Positions 49,420-58,143 of a DNA stretch of 64,000 bases are shown here, one piece after another. Location of the stretch: positions 1 through 64,000 of the forward strand of contig NZ_KQ948999.1 in NCBI RefSeq assembly GCF_001514265.1, written 5' to 3'. Positions within the stretch are counted from its first letter, which is position 1. The number at the start of each line of letters is the position of its first letter. The stretch comes from Streptomyces resistomycificus (GTDB lineage: Bacteria > Actinomycetota > Actinomycetes > Streptomycetales > Streptomycetaceae). The notes under the pieces were generated by a model. It searched no databases. It was not told the origin of the DNA and saw nothing but the letters and a program-made list of their open reading frames with translations. The position numbers and the translations under genes are program-made.

Positions 49420-50386
49420 GAAGCGGGATGGGGACGAGTGCGGCGGTGCGGCGGGCCGGAGGCAGGATGCGGACGGCGGTGCGGTCGGGGCCGGTGACCG
49501 GGGCGCCGGAGAGGGAGCGGCGTCCGGGCACCGGCGGGACGAGGCCGCCCGGCTGCCGGCGGAGTTGCGGGCGCTGGGGCGTTCGCTGGACCCGCCGAGT
49601 GGCCCCGGGTCGGAGTCGATGGTCGAGCGGGTGCTGGAGCAGATACTCGCCGAGCGGGTGCCGGCTCCGGTGGCCGAGCCGCCGGGGGCCGGTGAGCGAC
49701 TACGGGCTGCCCGGTACTGGACGCGGACGCGGTGGCGGTCGCTGACCGCGGCGCTGTGCGGCCTGCTGACGGTGCTCGTGCTCACGCCCCCGGTGCGGGC
49801 GGCGGTCCTCGACTGGTTCGACTTCGGCGGGGTCGAGGTGCGCCACGACCCGTCGGCGGCGCCCTCGGCCGGCGCGGAGGTGCCCGGCTGCGGGCGGTCG
49901 GTGTCGCTCGCGCGGGCCGGCCGGGAGGCCGGGTTCGAGCCGCTGGTGCCCCCGGCGCTGGGCGTACCGGACGCGGTGTCGGTGACCGACGAGCCGCGGG
50001 GGCGGTTCCTGGTGACCCTGTGCTGGCGGGAGCGGGGGCACACCGTCCGGTTGGACCAGTACCCGGCCCGTCTCGACATCGGCTTCGCCAAGAGCGTGCC
50101 CGAGCAGCCCTTGTGGATCTCGCTGAGCGACAACCCGTCGGACGTCGGCTCCACCGGCGACACCGCCCTGTGGTTTCCGCGCCCGCACCTGCTGGGTTTC
50201 TGGCTGGTGGACGCGGGCGGCACCCGCTACACCCGCGAGCAGCGGACCGCCGGGCCCACGCTGCTGTGGATGCACGGAGCCGGCGGTGCGGACGTGACGC
50301 TGCGACTGGAGGGGGTGGCCTCGAAGGAACGGGCGGTGGAGATCGCGAAGTCCTTCGAGGGGCCCCGGGGACAGTCGCCGAAATAG
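49406..50386 (+). CDS. Single-pass membrane protein, putative anti-sigma factor
   Basis: 326 residues: a cytoplasmic N-terminal part (about 1-105) with a helical block AARLPAELRALGRSLDPP and ESMVERVLEQILAER, a membrane helix (about 110-130, SLTAALCGLLTVLVLTPPVRAAVLDW) and an extracellular beta-rich domain of about 190 residues. It starts within the sigma gene (AAGGGG site), which fits a sigma/anti-sigma pair. No zinc motif is seen. Role inferred from position and topology. Confidence 0.78.
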   Translation: MSVSEKRDGDECGGAAGRRQDADGGAVGAGDRGAGEGAASGHRRDEAARLPAELRALGRSLDPPSGPGSESMVERVLEQILAERVPAPVAEPPGAGERLRAARYWTRTRWRSLTAALCGLLTVLVLTPPVRAAVLDWFDFGGVEVRHDPSAAPSAGAEVPGCGRSVSLARAGREAGFEPLVPPALGVPDAVSVTDEPRGRFLVTLCWRERGHTVRLDQYPARLDIGFAKSVPEQPLWISLSDNPSDVGSTGDTALWFPRPHLLGFWLVDAGGTRYTREQRTAGPTLLWMHGAGGADVTLRLEGVASKERAVEIAKSFEGPRGQSPK

Positions 50387-50398
50387 CGCGCCCGGGGT

Positions 50399-50428
50399 GG
50401 GAACCCCGAGGGGTCGGGCGGTGTACCA
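50399..50428 (+). promoter_or_regulatory. ECF-type promoter candidate ahead of the secreted protein gene
   Basis: GGGAACC (50399-50405) and CGGTGTACCA (50419-50428), start-to-start distance 20, identical words and spacing to 48782-48811. Lies 57 bases before the ATG at 50485. It marks that gene as a likely target of the sigma encoded at 48817. Confidence 0.7.
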
Positions 50429-50484
50429 GAAGTGACACGCGGCTCGCGGACGGGCCGCACGGATCGTCTGGTGGGGGGGCACTG

Positions 50485-51258
50485 ATGCGCAGGAGCGGAG
50501 TCCGCAGGCGGGACAGGCGTCGTGAACTGGCGGTGTGGACGGGGATGTCGGTCACGGCACTCGCGCTCCTGATGGCGGGCGCGTCACCGGCGTCGGCCGG
50601 CGGCCCGACGAGCGTACTGCTGGTCTCGCCGCGGAGCACCGAGACGGCGTCGCTGTACCACTCCGACAGGCAGTACGAGGAGCTCACGCAGCTGCTCGGC
50701 GCACCGGACAAGGGCGTCGTCGACAGGCCGCCCGAGGCCGATCTGGCCGAGAGTCGGCAGATCAACGTCACGTGGATGGTGCACGACGTGACGCCGTGGC
50801 GGCGTGATCGGGTGTTCATGGCCGACGAGGGGAGGGAGGCCTGGATACACACGGCGGCGAACGAGCCGGCGTTGCCGGCCGGCGTCTGGCACCGCGCCGG
50901 GCACCCGGATCGGCTCCACGGCCTGCTCGAGGAGCTGGGCCTGATGGGCAGGGCCTCGCCCGACGGCTCCTCCGGTATCGCCTACCCCGCTCCGTGGCAG
51001 GCCGAGGAGGATGCGGCGGCCGGGACCGCCGCGGGCGCTACCGGCAGTGCGGGCACGGCGGGACAGACGGGCCCGGAGACGGCGGCCTCCCCGTCGGCGA
51101 TGTCAGGGGCAAAAGACCGCATCGGGTGGTGGTGGGCGCTTCCCGGCGCGGCGGCGGGGGCGGGGCTGGCACTCATCCTGCGACCGTTCACCTCCCGGCG
51201 GCCGCCGCACCGCTCACGCCGGGTGGAGGAACCGAGGCAGGAGCTGCTCGACGGGTGA
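50485..51258 (+). CDS. Secreted, membrane-anchored hypothetical protein, likely sigma target
   Basis: 257 residues: signal peptide at about 1-38 (SVTALALLMAGASPASA), a globular part (PTSVLLVSPRSTETASLYHSDRQYEELTQLLG, NVTWMVHDVTPWRRDRVF), an Ala/Gly/Thr linker and a C-terminal membrane helix (about 212-233, WWWALPGAAAGAGLALIL) with a basic tail. Good GGGGGGG site before ATG 50485. It has the same promoter motif as the sigma gene two genes upstream, so it is probably the output or a sensor part of that system. No family recognised. Confidence 0.82.
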   Translation: MRRSGVRRRDRRRELAVWTGMSVTALALLMAGASPASAGGPTSVLLVSPRSTETASLYHSDRQYEELTQLLGAPDKGVVDRPPEADLAESRQINVTWMVHDVTPWRRDRVFMADEGREAWIHTAANEPALPAGVWHRAGHPDRLHGLLEELGLMGRASPDGSSGIAYPAPWQAEEDAAAGTAAGATGSAGTAGQTGPETAASPSAMSGAKDRIGWWWALPGAAAGAGLALILRPFTSRRPPHRSRRVEEPRQELLDG

Positions 51259-51375
51259 GGACGGACGAGATGGGGGGATGGCAGGGCCAGGGCGTGCGGA
51301 CGGGGCGGGACGACGGAGGGCGGGAGGGGATGTGGATATGCCGCCGCGTGGGCGAGCGCGCTGCGGATACGCCGC

Positions 51376-51406
51376 GCGGCGGCCCGGCCGGGTGCCGGAC
51401 CGCCGC
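51376..51406. terminator. Hairpin between convergent secreted-protein and glyA genes
   Basis: A 13-bp stem with one mismatch (51376-51388 with 51394-51406) and a 5-base loop in the 191-bp gap, about 45 bases after the glyA stop. Likely bidirectional terminator. Confidence 0.7.
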
Positions 51407-51449
51407 GGGTGGGACCACGACAGGGGCGGATCAGGACCCGCCCGCCAGG

Positions 51450-52898
51450 TCAGCCGAGGTCGATCTCCGGGTACAGCGGGAAGCCCGCCACCAGGTCGGT
51501 GGCCCGGTGGGAGATCTCGTCCGAGATCTTCGGGTCGAGGACGTGCTGGGCCTTGGAAGGGGCGCCCTTGCTGGTGGTGCCGGCCTCCGTGGAGGTGAGG
51601 ACGCGGTCGATGAGGCCCGCGACCTCGTCCATCTCGGCAGTGCCGAGACCACGCGTGGTCAGGGCGGGGGTGCCGATGCGGATGCCGGAGGTGTACCAGG
51701 CCCCGTTGGGGTCGGAGGGGATGGCGTTGCGGTTGGTGACGATGCCCGAGTCGAGCAGAGCGGCCTCGGCCTGGCGGCCGGTGAGGCCGTAGGAGGAGGC
51801 GACGTCGATCAGGTTGAGGTGGTTGTCCGTGCCGCCGGTGACGAGGGTGGCTCCGCGCCTCATCAGGCCCTCGGCGAGGGCGCGGGAGTTGTCCACGATG
51901 CGCTGGGCGTAGTCCTGGAAGGAAGGCTGACGGGCCTCGGCGAGGGCGACGGCCTTGGCGGCCATGACGTGCGGGAGCGGGCCGCCGAGCACCATCGGGC
52001 AGCCACGGTCGACCTGGTCCTTTAGGGAGTCGTCGCACAGGACCATGCCGCCACGCGGGCCGCGCAGGGACTTGTGGGTGGTGGTGGTGACGATCTGGGC
52101 GTGCGGGACCGGGTCGAAGTCACCGGTCAGTACCTTGCCCGCCACCAGGCCGGCGAAGTGGGCCATGTCGACCATCAGGGTCGCCCCGACCTCGTCGGCG
52201 ATCTCGCGCATGATCCGGAAGTTCACGAGACGGGGGTAGGCGGAGTAGCCGGCGACGATGATCAGCGGCTTGAACTCGCGGGCCGTGGCGCGCAGGGCCT
52301 CGTAGTCGAGGATGCCGGTGGCGGGGTCGGTGCCGTAGGAGCGCTGGTCGAACATCTTGCCGGAGATGTTCGGGCGGAAGCCGTGGGTGAGGTGGCCGCC
52401 GGCGTCCAGGGACATGCCGAGCATGCGCTGGTTGCCGAAGGCTCGGCGGAGCTCGGCCCAGTCGGCCTCGGAGAGGTCGTTGACCTGGCGGACGCCGGCC
52501 TTCTCCAGGGCGGGGACCTCGACTCGCTGGGCGAGGACCGACCAGAAGGCGACAAGGTTGGCGTCGATGCCGGAGTGCGGCTGGACGTAGGCGTGGCGGG
52601 CGCCGAACAGCTCGCGCGCGTGCTCGGCGGCGAGGGACTCGACGGTGTCGACGTTGCGGCAGCCGGCGTAGAAGCGGCGGCCGATGGTGCCCTCGGCGTA
52701 CTTGTCGCTGAACCAGTTGCCCATGGCCAGGAGGGTGGCCGGGGAGGCGTAGTTCTCGGAGGCGATCAGCTTGAGCATCTCGCGCTGGTCGGCGACCTCC
52801 TGGCCGATGGCGTCGGCCACGCGCGGCTCGACGGCGCGGATCACGTCGAGGGCGGCACGGAAGGCGGTGGACTCGTGGGAGAGGGGTTCGGCTGGCAT
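51450..52898 (-). CDS. glyA: Serine hydroxymethyltransferase
   Basis: 482 residues, PLP enzyme making glycine and methylene-THF from serine and THF. The PLP lysine lies in TTTTHKSLRGPRGG; other marks are LIASENYASPATL, HSGIDANLVAFW, VDMAHFAGLVAG and GGTDNHLNLID. It is about 60 residues longer than the E. coli type, with an insert (EVPALEKAGVRQVNDLSEADWAEL and following) after the first third, a form known in actinobacteria. GGAGG precedes ATG 52898. A ZTP riboswitch precedes it, linking glycine and one-carbon supply to purine stress. Confidence 0.95.
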   Translation of the reverse strand: MPAEPLSHESTAFRAALDVIRAVEPRVADAIGQEVADQREMLKLIASENYASPATLLAMGNWFSDKYAEGTIGRRFYAGCRNVDTVESLAAEHARELFGARHAYVQPHSGIDANLVAFWSVLAQRVEVPALEKAGVRQVNDLSEADWAELRRAFGNQRMLGMSLDAGGHLTHGFRPNISGKMFDQRSYGTDPATGILDYEALRATAREFKPLIIVAGYSAYPRLVNFRIMREIADEVGATLMVDMAHFAGLVAGKVLTGDFDPVPHAQIVTTTTHKSLRGPRGGMVLCDDSLKDQVDRGCPMVLGGPLPHVMAAKAVALAEARQPSFQDYAQRIVDNSRALAEGLMRRGATLVTGGTDNHLNLIDVASSYGLTGRQAEAALLDSGIVTNRNAIPSDPNGAWYTSGIRIGTPALTTRGLGTAEMDEVAGLIDRVLTSTEAGTTSKGAPSKAQHVLDPKISDEISHRATDLVAGFPLYPEIDLG

Positions 52899-52936
52899 GG
52901 GGACCTCCGGACGTCGTGTTCAGCGTTCACGGTACG

Positions 52937-53012
52937 GCCCAGGCGCACGGCACTCGGTTCCTCGGGCCGCTCCCCGATGGTCCGTCCCATCCCAGCGCGC
53001 CAGTCACGACCC
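52937..53012 (-). promoter_or_regulatory. ZTP (pfl) riboswitch of glyA
   Basis: Read on the minus strand the leader has all parts of the pfl motif in order: GGGTCGTGACTGGCG, a hairpin (GATGG-GACGG-ACCATC), GGGGAGCGGCCC, a variable linker, then GCCGTGCGCCTGGGC. GGGTCG pairs with CGGCCC to close stem P1, and GGCG with CGCC forms the pseudoknot. ZTP, which rises when 10-formyl-THF is short, binds this aptamer and turns on one-carbon genes such as glyA. The aptamer ends 38 bases before the ATG, with the GGAGG site in the linker. Confidence 0.93.
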
Positions 53013-53262
53013 GCCGGTCAGCCTACCGGGCGGGTGGGAGCGGGCGGCTCCCGCGTCCACCATGCGAGCGACGGCGGGAAGGGGGCCGCTGCCACGCCGG
53101 GGAGAGCTCGCGAAGGCACCGGGAGAGGCCGCTCGCGACGGCCGGGACGGCCTCGTGGCCATGCGGTCCGGCTGCTCGGCGCTGCCGATGCCCACCAGCT
53201 CGCCGGGCTGTGCCGCGCCGGGGCCGCGGGGCCCTGCGCAGCCCCGGCCGGCCCCGGTGGGC
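53013..53262. other. Intergenic region upstream of the glyA riboswitch
   Basis: 250 bp between the ZTP aptamer and the stop of the glutathionylspermidine-synthase-like gene. It should hold the glyA promoter. No gene or clear promoter pair was seen. Confidence 0.4.
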
Positions 53263-54447
53263 TCAGCGGATGACGTGGGGCAGGAAGCGGGCGTACTCGT
53301 CGGTGATCAGGCCGGAGGACTCACGGATGCCCAGGCCCGCGGACTCGTTCTCCACGACCCAGGCGCCGAGGACGACGCGGTTGCCGTCGAAGTCGGGAAG
53401 GGGGGCCAACTCCTGGTAGCAGCAGGCCTCCTCGCGAGGGGCGGGGGCGGTCTCGGGCTCGTGGACCGTGACCCCGGCGCCCTCGCGGCCCAGCAGGGGC
53501 TTGGCGACGTAGCCGGTCGTCGTCGCCAGTTCGCGCGGGCCGTCCAGGTAGGCGGGGAGGAGGTTGGGGTGTCCTGGGAACAGTTCCCAGAGGATGGCCA
53601 GCAGGGCCTTGTTGCTGAGCAGCATCTTCCAGGCCGGCTCGATCCACAGGGTGCTGCCCGTGCCGCCGCCGTTGTCGAGGGTGCCGAGCACGTGGTCGGC
53701 GAAGCGGTCGGTGGTGAGCCATTCCCAGGGGTAGAGCTTGAAGCAGCTGCGGATGAAGCGGAGTTGGTTGTCGACGAAGCGGCCCGAGAGCGGGTCCCAG
53801 CCGATCTCCTCCATGGAGATCCAGTCGGTGTCGAGGCCGGCCTGTTCGGCGGTCTCCTTCAGATAGGCGACCGTCATGAGGTCCTCGCCGAGTTCGTCGG
53901 CGGAGGAGTGCGCGAAGTAGAGGGGGCTGCCGGGCGGGAGGAGGGCGGACTGCTTCTTCCAGGCGTCGACGAGACGTTCGTGGAGGGAGTTCCACTGGTC
54001 GGCGCCGGGGAAGCGCTCCTCCATCCAGAACCACTGGGGGGAGGCCGCCTCGACGAGGGAGGTGGGTGTGTCGGCGTTGTACTCCAGGAGCCTCGCCGGG
54101 CCCCTGCCGTCGTAGCGGAGGTCGAAACGGCCGTAGACGGAGGGGAGTTCGGCGCGGCGGTGCCAGGCCTCGGCGACCGCTTCCGCCACGCGGGGGTCGG
54201 TGATGCCGAGGTCGGCGAAGCGTTCGGTGGCGACGATGTGCTCGGCTGCCGTCAGGCACATGCGGTGGAGTTCCTCGACGACCTCCTCCAGCGCCTCGAC
54301 CTCGGCGAGCGTGAAGGAGTAGTAGGCGCTCTCGTCCCAGTAGGGGCGCAGGGAGTCGTCGGGGTAACGGGTGAGCGGATAGATGAGGCCCTGGGCCTCG
54401 ACGGTCTGCTGCCAGCCGGGGCGTGGCTCGATGGTGTGGCGTTTCAT
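53263..54447 (-). CDS. Glutathionylspermidine synthase-like ATP-grasp amide ligase
   Basis: 394 residues from ATG 54447 (GAGGAAG site). Matches the C-terminal synthetase domain of glutathionylspermidine synthase: RRAELPSVYGRFDLRYDG, LLEYNADTPTSLVEAA, WEWLTTDRFADHV, IEPAWKMLLSNKALLAILWELFP and GYVAKPLLGREGAGV (ATP loop and catalytic Lys). These enzymes join a peptide carboxyl to an amine with ATP. Streptomyces make mycothiol rather than glutathione, so the true substrate must differ. Next to a Ser/Gly-rich lipoprotein gene 31 bases upstream in the same direction. Confidence 0.85.
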   Translation of the reverse strand: MKRHTIEPRPGWQQTVEAQGLIYPLTRYPDDSLRPYWDESAYYSFTLAEVEALEEVVEELHRMCLTAAEHIVATERFADLGITDPRVAEAVAEAWHRRAELPSVYGRFDLRYDGRGPARLLEYNADTPTSLVEAASPQWFWMEERFPGADQWNSLHERLVDAWKKQSALLPPGSPLYFAHSSADELGEDLMTVAYLKETAEQAGLDTDWISMEEIGWDPLSGRFVDNQLRFIRSCFKLYPWEWLTTDRFADHVLGTLDNGGGTGSTLWIEPAWKMLLSNKALLAILWELFPGHPNLLPAYLDGPRELATTTGYVAKPLLGREGAGVTVHEPETAPAPREEACCYQELAPLPDFDGNRVVLGAWVVENESAGLGIRESSGLITDEYARFLPHVIR

Positions 54448-54478
54448 GCGGCGCTGCGCTTCCTCGGGGGTTGGTCGG

Positions 54479-54862
54479 TCAGCCGCCGGAGCTGCCCTTG
54501 CCGCTGCCGCCGCTGTCACCGCTGCCGAAGCCGCCGCGGTCGATGCCCCCGCTGCTGCCACTGCTGCCGCTGCTGCCGCTCGTGCTCGAACTGCCGGACT
54601 TCTTGCCGGACTTGGTGAAGGAGCCGCCCTTGATCCAGCCGCTCTTCTTCTTGCCGCCGTAGTAGTAGGCGCCGTTGACGGTGGTGGCGGACTTGCAGTT
54701 GCGGTCGTCGACGATTTCGTAGCCCTTGGAGGCGGTGTAGCTGTCGCGGTCGACGCAACGCTTGTCGGGGTCCGAGGAGCAGGCTGTCAGGGCTGCGGCG
54801 AGCAGTCCCACGCCGCCGAGTGCGACCGTGCCCGAGCGGAGTTGCCGACGTGCGTCTGCCAT
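54479..54862 (-). CDS. Small lipoprotein with Ser/Gly-rich tail
   Basis: 127 residues: signal with lipobox LLAAALTAC, then a short Cys-containing domain (DKRCVDRDSYTASKGYEIVDDRNCKS, given in parts: RCVDRD and DDRNC) with VNGAYYYGGKKKSGW and a tail of SSGSSGSSGG-like repeats. ATG 54862 lies 9 bases after GGGGAG and is preferred to ATG 54868. Cotranscribed with the glutathionylspermidine-synthase-like gene; this pairing resembles the YgiB/YgiC-type pairs of other bacteria (DUF1190 with ATP-grasp), but the likeness is only partial. Confidence 0.8.
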   Translation of the reverse strand: MADARRQLRSGTVALGGVGLLAAALTACSSDPDKRCVDRDSYTASKGYEIVDDRNCKSATTVNGAYYYGGKKKSGWIKGGSFTKSGKKSGSSSTSGSSGSSGSSGGIDRGGFGSGDSGGSGKGSSGG

Positions 54863-54983
54863 GTTCATGTCTCCCCGTTGGTCGGGCCGGTGGCCCGCTG
54901 CGTTGTACGGCGGTCAGCCTAGAGATCGGTAAGAGCGGGCGTGCGGGCGGCCCACCTGTCATGTCCTCCCCTAGAGTCGCTAT

Positions 54984-56000
54984 GTGCTCTTTGGAATGAT
55001 GTGCGCCCTTGGTGCCGCGGTCTGCTTCGGTACGGCGACGGTGTTGCAGGCGATGGCGGCCCGGGCGGCGAACACCGGGGAGGGCGGCGGCGAGGCGGCG
55101 CTGTTCCTGCGGGCGGTCCGTCAGTGGCGCTATCTGGCCGGGCTGGCGCTGGACGGGCTGGGGTTCCTGTTGCAGGTGGCCGCGCTGCGGTCGATTCCCC
55201 TCTACACGGTCGGGGCCGCCCTGGCGTCGAGCCTCGCGGTGACGGCGGTGGTCGCGGCACGGCTGCTGCGTGTGCGGCTGAGCGGCGGCGAGTGGGGCGC
55301 GGTGGCGTTGGTGTGTACCGGACTCGCACTGCTCGGGGTCGCGTCGGGCACCGAGGGGGACCGGGCCGGGTCGACGGCACTGAAGTACGCGATGCTCGCC
55401 ACCGCCGTGGCCGTGCTGTTGCTCGGGCTGTGCGGCGGGCGGCTGCCGGAGCGCGGGCGGGCGTCGGTGCTCGGACTGGGCGCCGGGCTGGGGTTCGGGG
55501 TCGTGGAGGTCTCGGTCCGCCTGATCGACTCGCTCGCGCCCTCCGACCTGCTCGCGAACCCCGCGACGTACGCCCTGCTGCTGGGCGGCGGGGCCGCGTT
55601 CCTGTCGTTGACCTCGGCGCTGCAGCGCGGCTCGGTGACCACGGCCACCGCGGCGATGGTGATCGGGGAGACGATCGGGCCGGCGGCGGTGGGCGTGGTG
55701 TGGCTGGGCGACCGTACGCGGGAGGGGATGGCGTGGGTGGCGGTGCTGGGGTTCCTCGTGGCCGTGGCGGGCGCGTTGGCGCTGGCGCGGTTCGGGGAGG
55801 CACCCCCGCAGACCCCACAGACCCCACAGACCCCGGAGACCCCACAGACCGAGGAGACCCAGGAGACACCGCAGACATCAGAGACACCGCAGACCCCGCA
55901 GACCCAGGAGGTCCCACCCCACGAAGCCCCACCCGGGAAGACCCCTCCCCCGGCCGGCCCCGGGGTCTCCCCGGGCTCCACCCGGAGGTCCCGGAACTGA
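54984..56000 (+). CDS. DMT-superfamily-like membrane protein with QTP-repeat tail
   Basis: 338 residues with nine to ten membrane helices through about residue 272 (MLFGMMCALGAAVCFGTATVLQ at the start, YTVGAALASSLAVTAVVAARL, MVIGETIGPAAVGVVWLGDRT), in the style of drug/metabolite transporters. The C-terminal about 65 residues are a low-complexity tail rich in PQTP, ETPQT and TQE units, then Pro/Gly. The transported substrate is unknown. GTG 54984. Confidence 0.8.
   Translation: MLFGMMCALGAAVCFGTATVLQAMAARAANTGEGGGEAALFLRAVRQWRYLAGLALDGLGFLLQVAALRSIPLYTVGAALASSLAVTAVVAARLLRVRLSGGEWGAVALVCTGLALLGVASGTEGDRAGSTALKYAMLATAVAVLLLGLCGGRLPERGRASVLGLGAGLGFGVVEVSVRLIDSLAPSDLLANPATYALLLGGGAAFLSLTSALQRGSVTTATAAMVIGETIGPAAVGVVWLGDRTREGMAWVAVLGFLVAVAGALALARFGEAPPQTPQTPQTPETPQTEETQETPQTSETPQTPQTQEVPPHEAPPGKTPPPAGPGVSPGSTRRSRN
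55806..55912 (+). repeat. Degenerate short tandem repeat encoding (P)QTP units
   Basis: Repeats of the 9-base unit CCGCAGACC/CCACAGACC and variants, in frame within the transporter gene, encode PQT, PET and QET triplets. Expected to vary in copy number between strains. Confidence 0.75.
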
Positions 56001-56200
56001 CCTGCCGCCCCTTACGACGAGCCGCTGACGTACGCACGACGGCCACGGCCGGGCGCTCGGAGGTCGGGTTCGACGGACAGCAGCCGCTCCAGCGCGACCG
56101 GCAGCAGCCCTACGGCCGCCCCCGCGCTCAAGGGCTCACCTCCGCGAACCGCCCACGGCCCGCCACGCCACCACCCCGCACTCCACCGTCCTCCGCCCCC

Positions 56201-57586
56201 TCACGGCAACACCCTGCACAGCGCCTCCAACGCCCCCGCCCACGCGTGGTCGGGCGGGGTCCCGTACCCCACCACCAGCGCGTCCAGTTTCTCGGCGGCC
56301 GCCGACTCGTGGCGGAAGAAGGAGAGGCCGTAGACGGCCAGGCCCTGCCAGGTCGCGGCCTGCATCACGGACTGTTCGGTGCCGGCGGGCAGGGCCAGCA
56401 CGGCGTGCAGACCGGCCGCGATGCCCGTGACCCGGACGTCGGGCGCCTCGGTGGCGACGGCCTTGACCAGGGCGTCCCGGCGGCGGCGGTAGCGCAGACG
56501 GGCGCCGCGCACGTGGCGGTCGTAGGCCCCGGACGTGATGAACTCCGCCAGGGTGAGCTGGTCGAGGACGCCACAGGTGTCGATGCCGCCCTTGGCCCGC
56601 GCCGCCGCGTCCGCCAAATCCGGCGGCAGCACCATCCAGGCCAGGCGCAGGGCGGGCGCGAGGGACTTGCTGGCGGTGCCGAGATAGACGACGCGGTCCG
56701 GGTCGAGGCCCTGGAGGGCGCCGACCGGCTGGCGGTCGTAGCGGAACTCGCCGTCGTAGTCGTCCTCCAGGACCAGTCCGCCGGTGCGCCGCGCCCAGTC
56801 CACGACGACGGCCCGCCGGTCCCGGTGCAGCGGCACGCCCATGGGGAACTGGTGGGCGGGGGTGAGCAGGACGGCCCCCTCGTCGGTGAGGTGCGAGGGA
56901 TCGGTGCCCAGAGCGTCGAACGGGAGGGGCGGGGTGTGCAGGCCGGCCGCCTTGAGCTGGTCCTCGTGGACGTTCAGGCCGTACGACTCCACCGCGACCG
57001 CCCGCACCCCGCGCCCCCGCAGGACGGCGCCGAGCACCTGCAGACCGTGGACGAAGCCGGCGACCACGACGATCCGGTCGGGATGCGTGCGCACGCCCCG
57101 GGAGCGGGCGAGGTAGCCGGCGAGGGCGGTGCGCAGCTCGACCCGGCCGCGGGGGTCGCCGTAGCCGAGGGCGTCGTTCGGGGCGGCGGTGAAGGCGCGG
57201 CGGGCGGCCTTGAGCCACTCGGCGCGCGGGAAGGAGGCGAGGTCGGGGGCGCCGGGGCGGAGGTCGTACGCCGGACGGTGGCGTTCCCGGGGTGAGGGGG
57301 CCGCGCCGGCCGGCGGCACGATCGTCCGCTCGGCCACCCTGGTGCCCGAGCCCTGACGGGCGGTCAGCCAGCCCTCGGCGACCAGGTCGGCGAAGGCGTC
57401 GGCGACCGTGTTGCGGGCGACGCCCAGGTCGGCGGCGAGCGCGCGCGAGGAGGGCAGCCGGGTGCCCGGGGTGAGCCGGCCGGACCGTACGGCCTCGCGC
57501 AGGGCGTCGGTGAGACCGCGGCGGACGCCCGGCCCGGTCGGTTCCAGGTGCAGATCGACGCCCAGAGTGGCCCACGGTTTCGCCAT
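56201..57586 (-). CDS. MocR/PdxR-family regulator (GntR domain fused to aminotransferase fold)
   Basis: 461 residues: an N-terminal GntR winged helix (about 20-85; LTDALREAVRSGRLTPGTRLP, ALAADLGVARNTVADAFADLV) and a fold-type I aminotransferase domain (about 110-455) with the PLP lysine in LGTASKSLAPALRLAW. MocR proteins use PLP as ligand or effector and often control pyridoxine or amine genes. Divergent from the AhpD/AhpD/PEP-mutase-like operon, which is its likely target. ATG 57586, 47 bases from the next start. Confidence 0.9.
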   Translation of the reverse strand: MAKPWATLGVDLHLEPTGPGVRRGLTDALREAVRSGRLTPGTRLPSSRALAADLGVARNTVADAFADLVAEGWLTARQGSGTRVAERTIVPPAGAAPSPRERHRPAYDLRPGAPDLASFPRAEWLKAARRAFTAAPNDALGYGDPRGRVELRTALAGYLARSRGVRTHPDRIVVVAGFVHGLQVLGAVLRGRGVRAVAVESYGLNVHEDQLKAAGLHTPPLPFDALGTDPSHLTDEGAVLLTPAHQFPMGVPLHRDRRAVVVDWARRTGGLVLEDDYDGEFRYDRQPVGALQGLDPDRVVYLGTASKSLAPALRLAWMVLPPDLADAAARAKGGIDTCGVLDQLTLAEFITSGAYDRHVRGARLRYRRRRDALVKAVATEAPDVRVTGIAAGLHAVLALPAGTEQSVMQAATWQGLAVYGLSFFRHESAAAEKLDALVVGYGTPPDHAWAGALEALCRVLP

Positions 57587-57633
57587 GGAAGTGGACCATA
57601 CCCGTGGGCAGCTTCGCTCCTAGGGTCGATGGC

Positions 57634-58143
57634 ATGACGACGACCAACGACACGGCGACGACTGCGCGGTACGTGCCCGAACAGCCGGCCCGGATGCAGT
57701 GGGCCCAGCTCGCCCCCGAGGTCTACAAGGCGATGGTCCGCCTCGACACGGCCGCCAGGCAGGGCCTGGACCGCACGCTGTACGAGCTGGTGAAGATCCG
57801 CGCCTCGCAGATCAACCACTGCGCCTTCTGCATCGACATGCACAGCAAGGACGCGCTCGCGGGGGGCGAGAGCGTGGAGCGGATCGTCCAGCTCGGCGCC
57901 TGGGACGAGTCGCGGCACTTCTACACCGAGAAGGAGCTCGCGGCACTGGAGCTGACCGAGGCGGTGACCGTCCTGACGGACGGGTTCGTGCCGGACGAGG
58001 TGTACGAGAAGGCCGCCAAGCACTTCGACGAGGCCGAACTGGCACAGCTGATCTCGGCGATCGCGGTGATCAACGCGTGGAACCGGTTCGGGGTGACCTT
58101 CCGTATGGCTCCCGGACACCACGAGCCCGGCCGGCACAAGTGA
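57634..58143 (+). CDS. AhpD-like carboxymuconolactone decarboxylase-family protein 1
   Basis: 169 residues. The CMD/AhpD core is LYELVKIRASQINHCAFCIDMH, where the CxxC pair and following His form a peroxidase-type redox site, and LELTEAVTVLTDGFVPDEVYE. Acts probably as an alkyl-hydroperoxidase-type disulfide reductase. ATG 57634 (MTTTNDTATT) is preferred to the ATG 30 bases upstream. It overlaps the paralogous next gene by four bases. Confidence 0.88.
   Translation: MTTTNDTATTARYVPEQPARMQWAQLAPEVYKAMVRLDTAARQGLDRTLYELVKIRASQINHCAFCIDMHSKDALAGGESVERIVQLGAWDESRHFYTEKELAALELTEAVTVLTDGFVPDEVYEKAAKHFDEAELAQLISAIAVINAWNRFGVTFRMAPGHHEPGRHK

Noticed and set aside
55806..55912. CRISPR-like array in the QTP repeat
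   Set aside because: Units are 9 bases, contiguous and in frame, with no spacers; it is a coding microsatellite.
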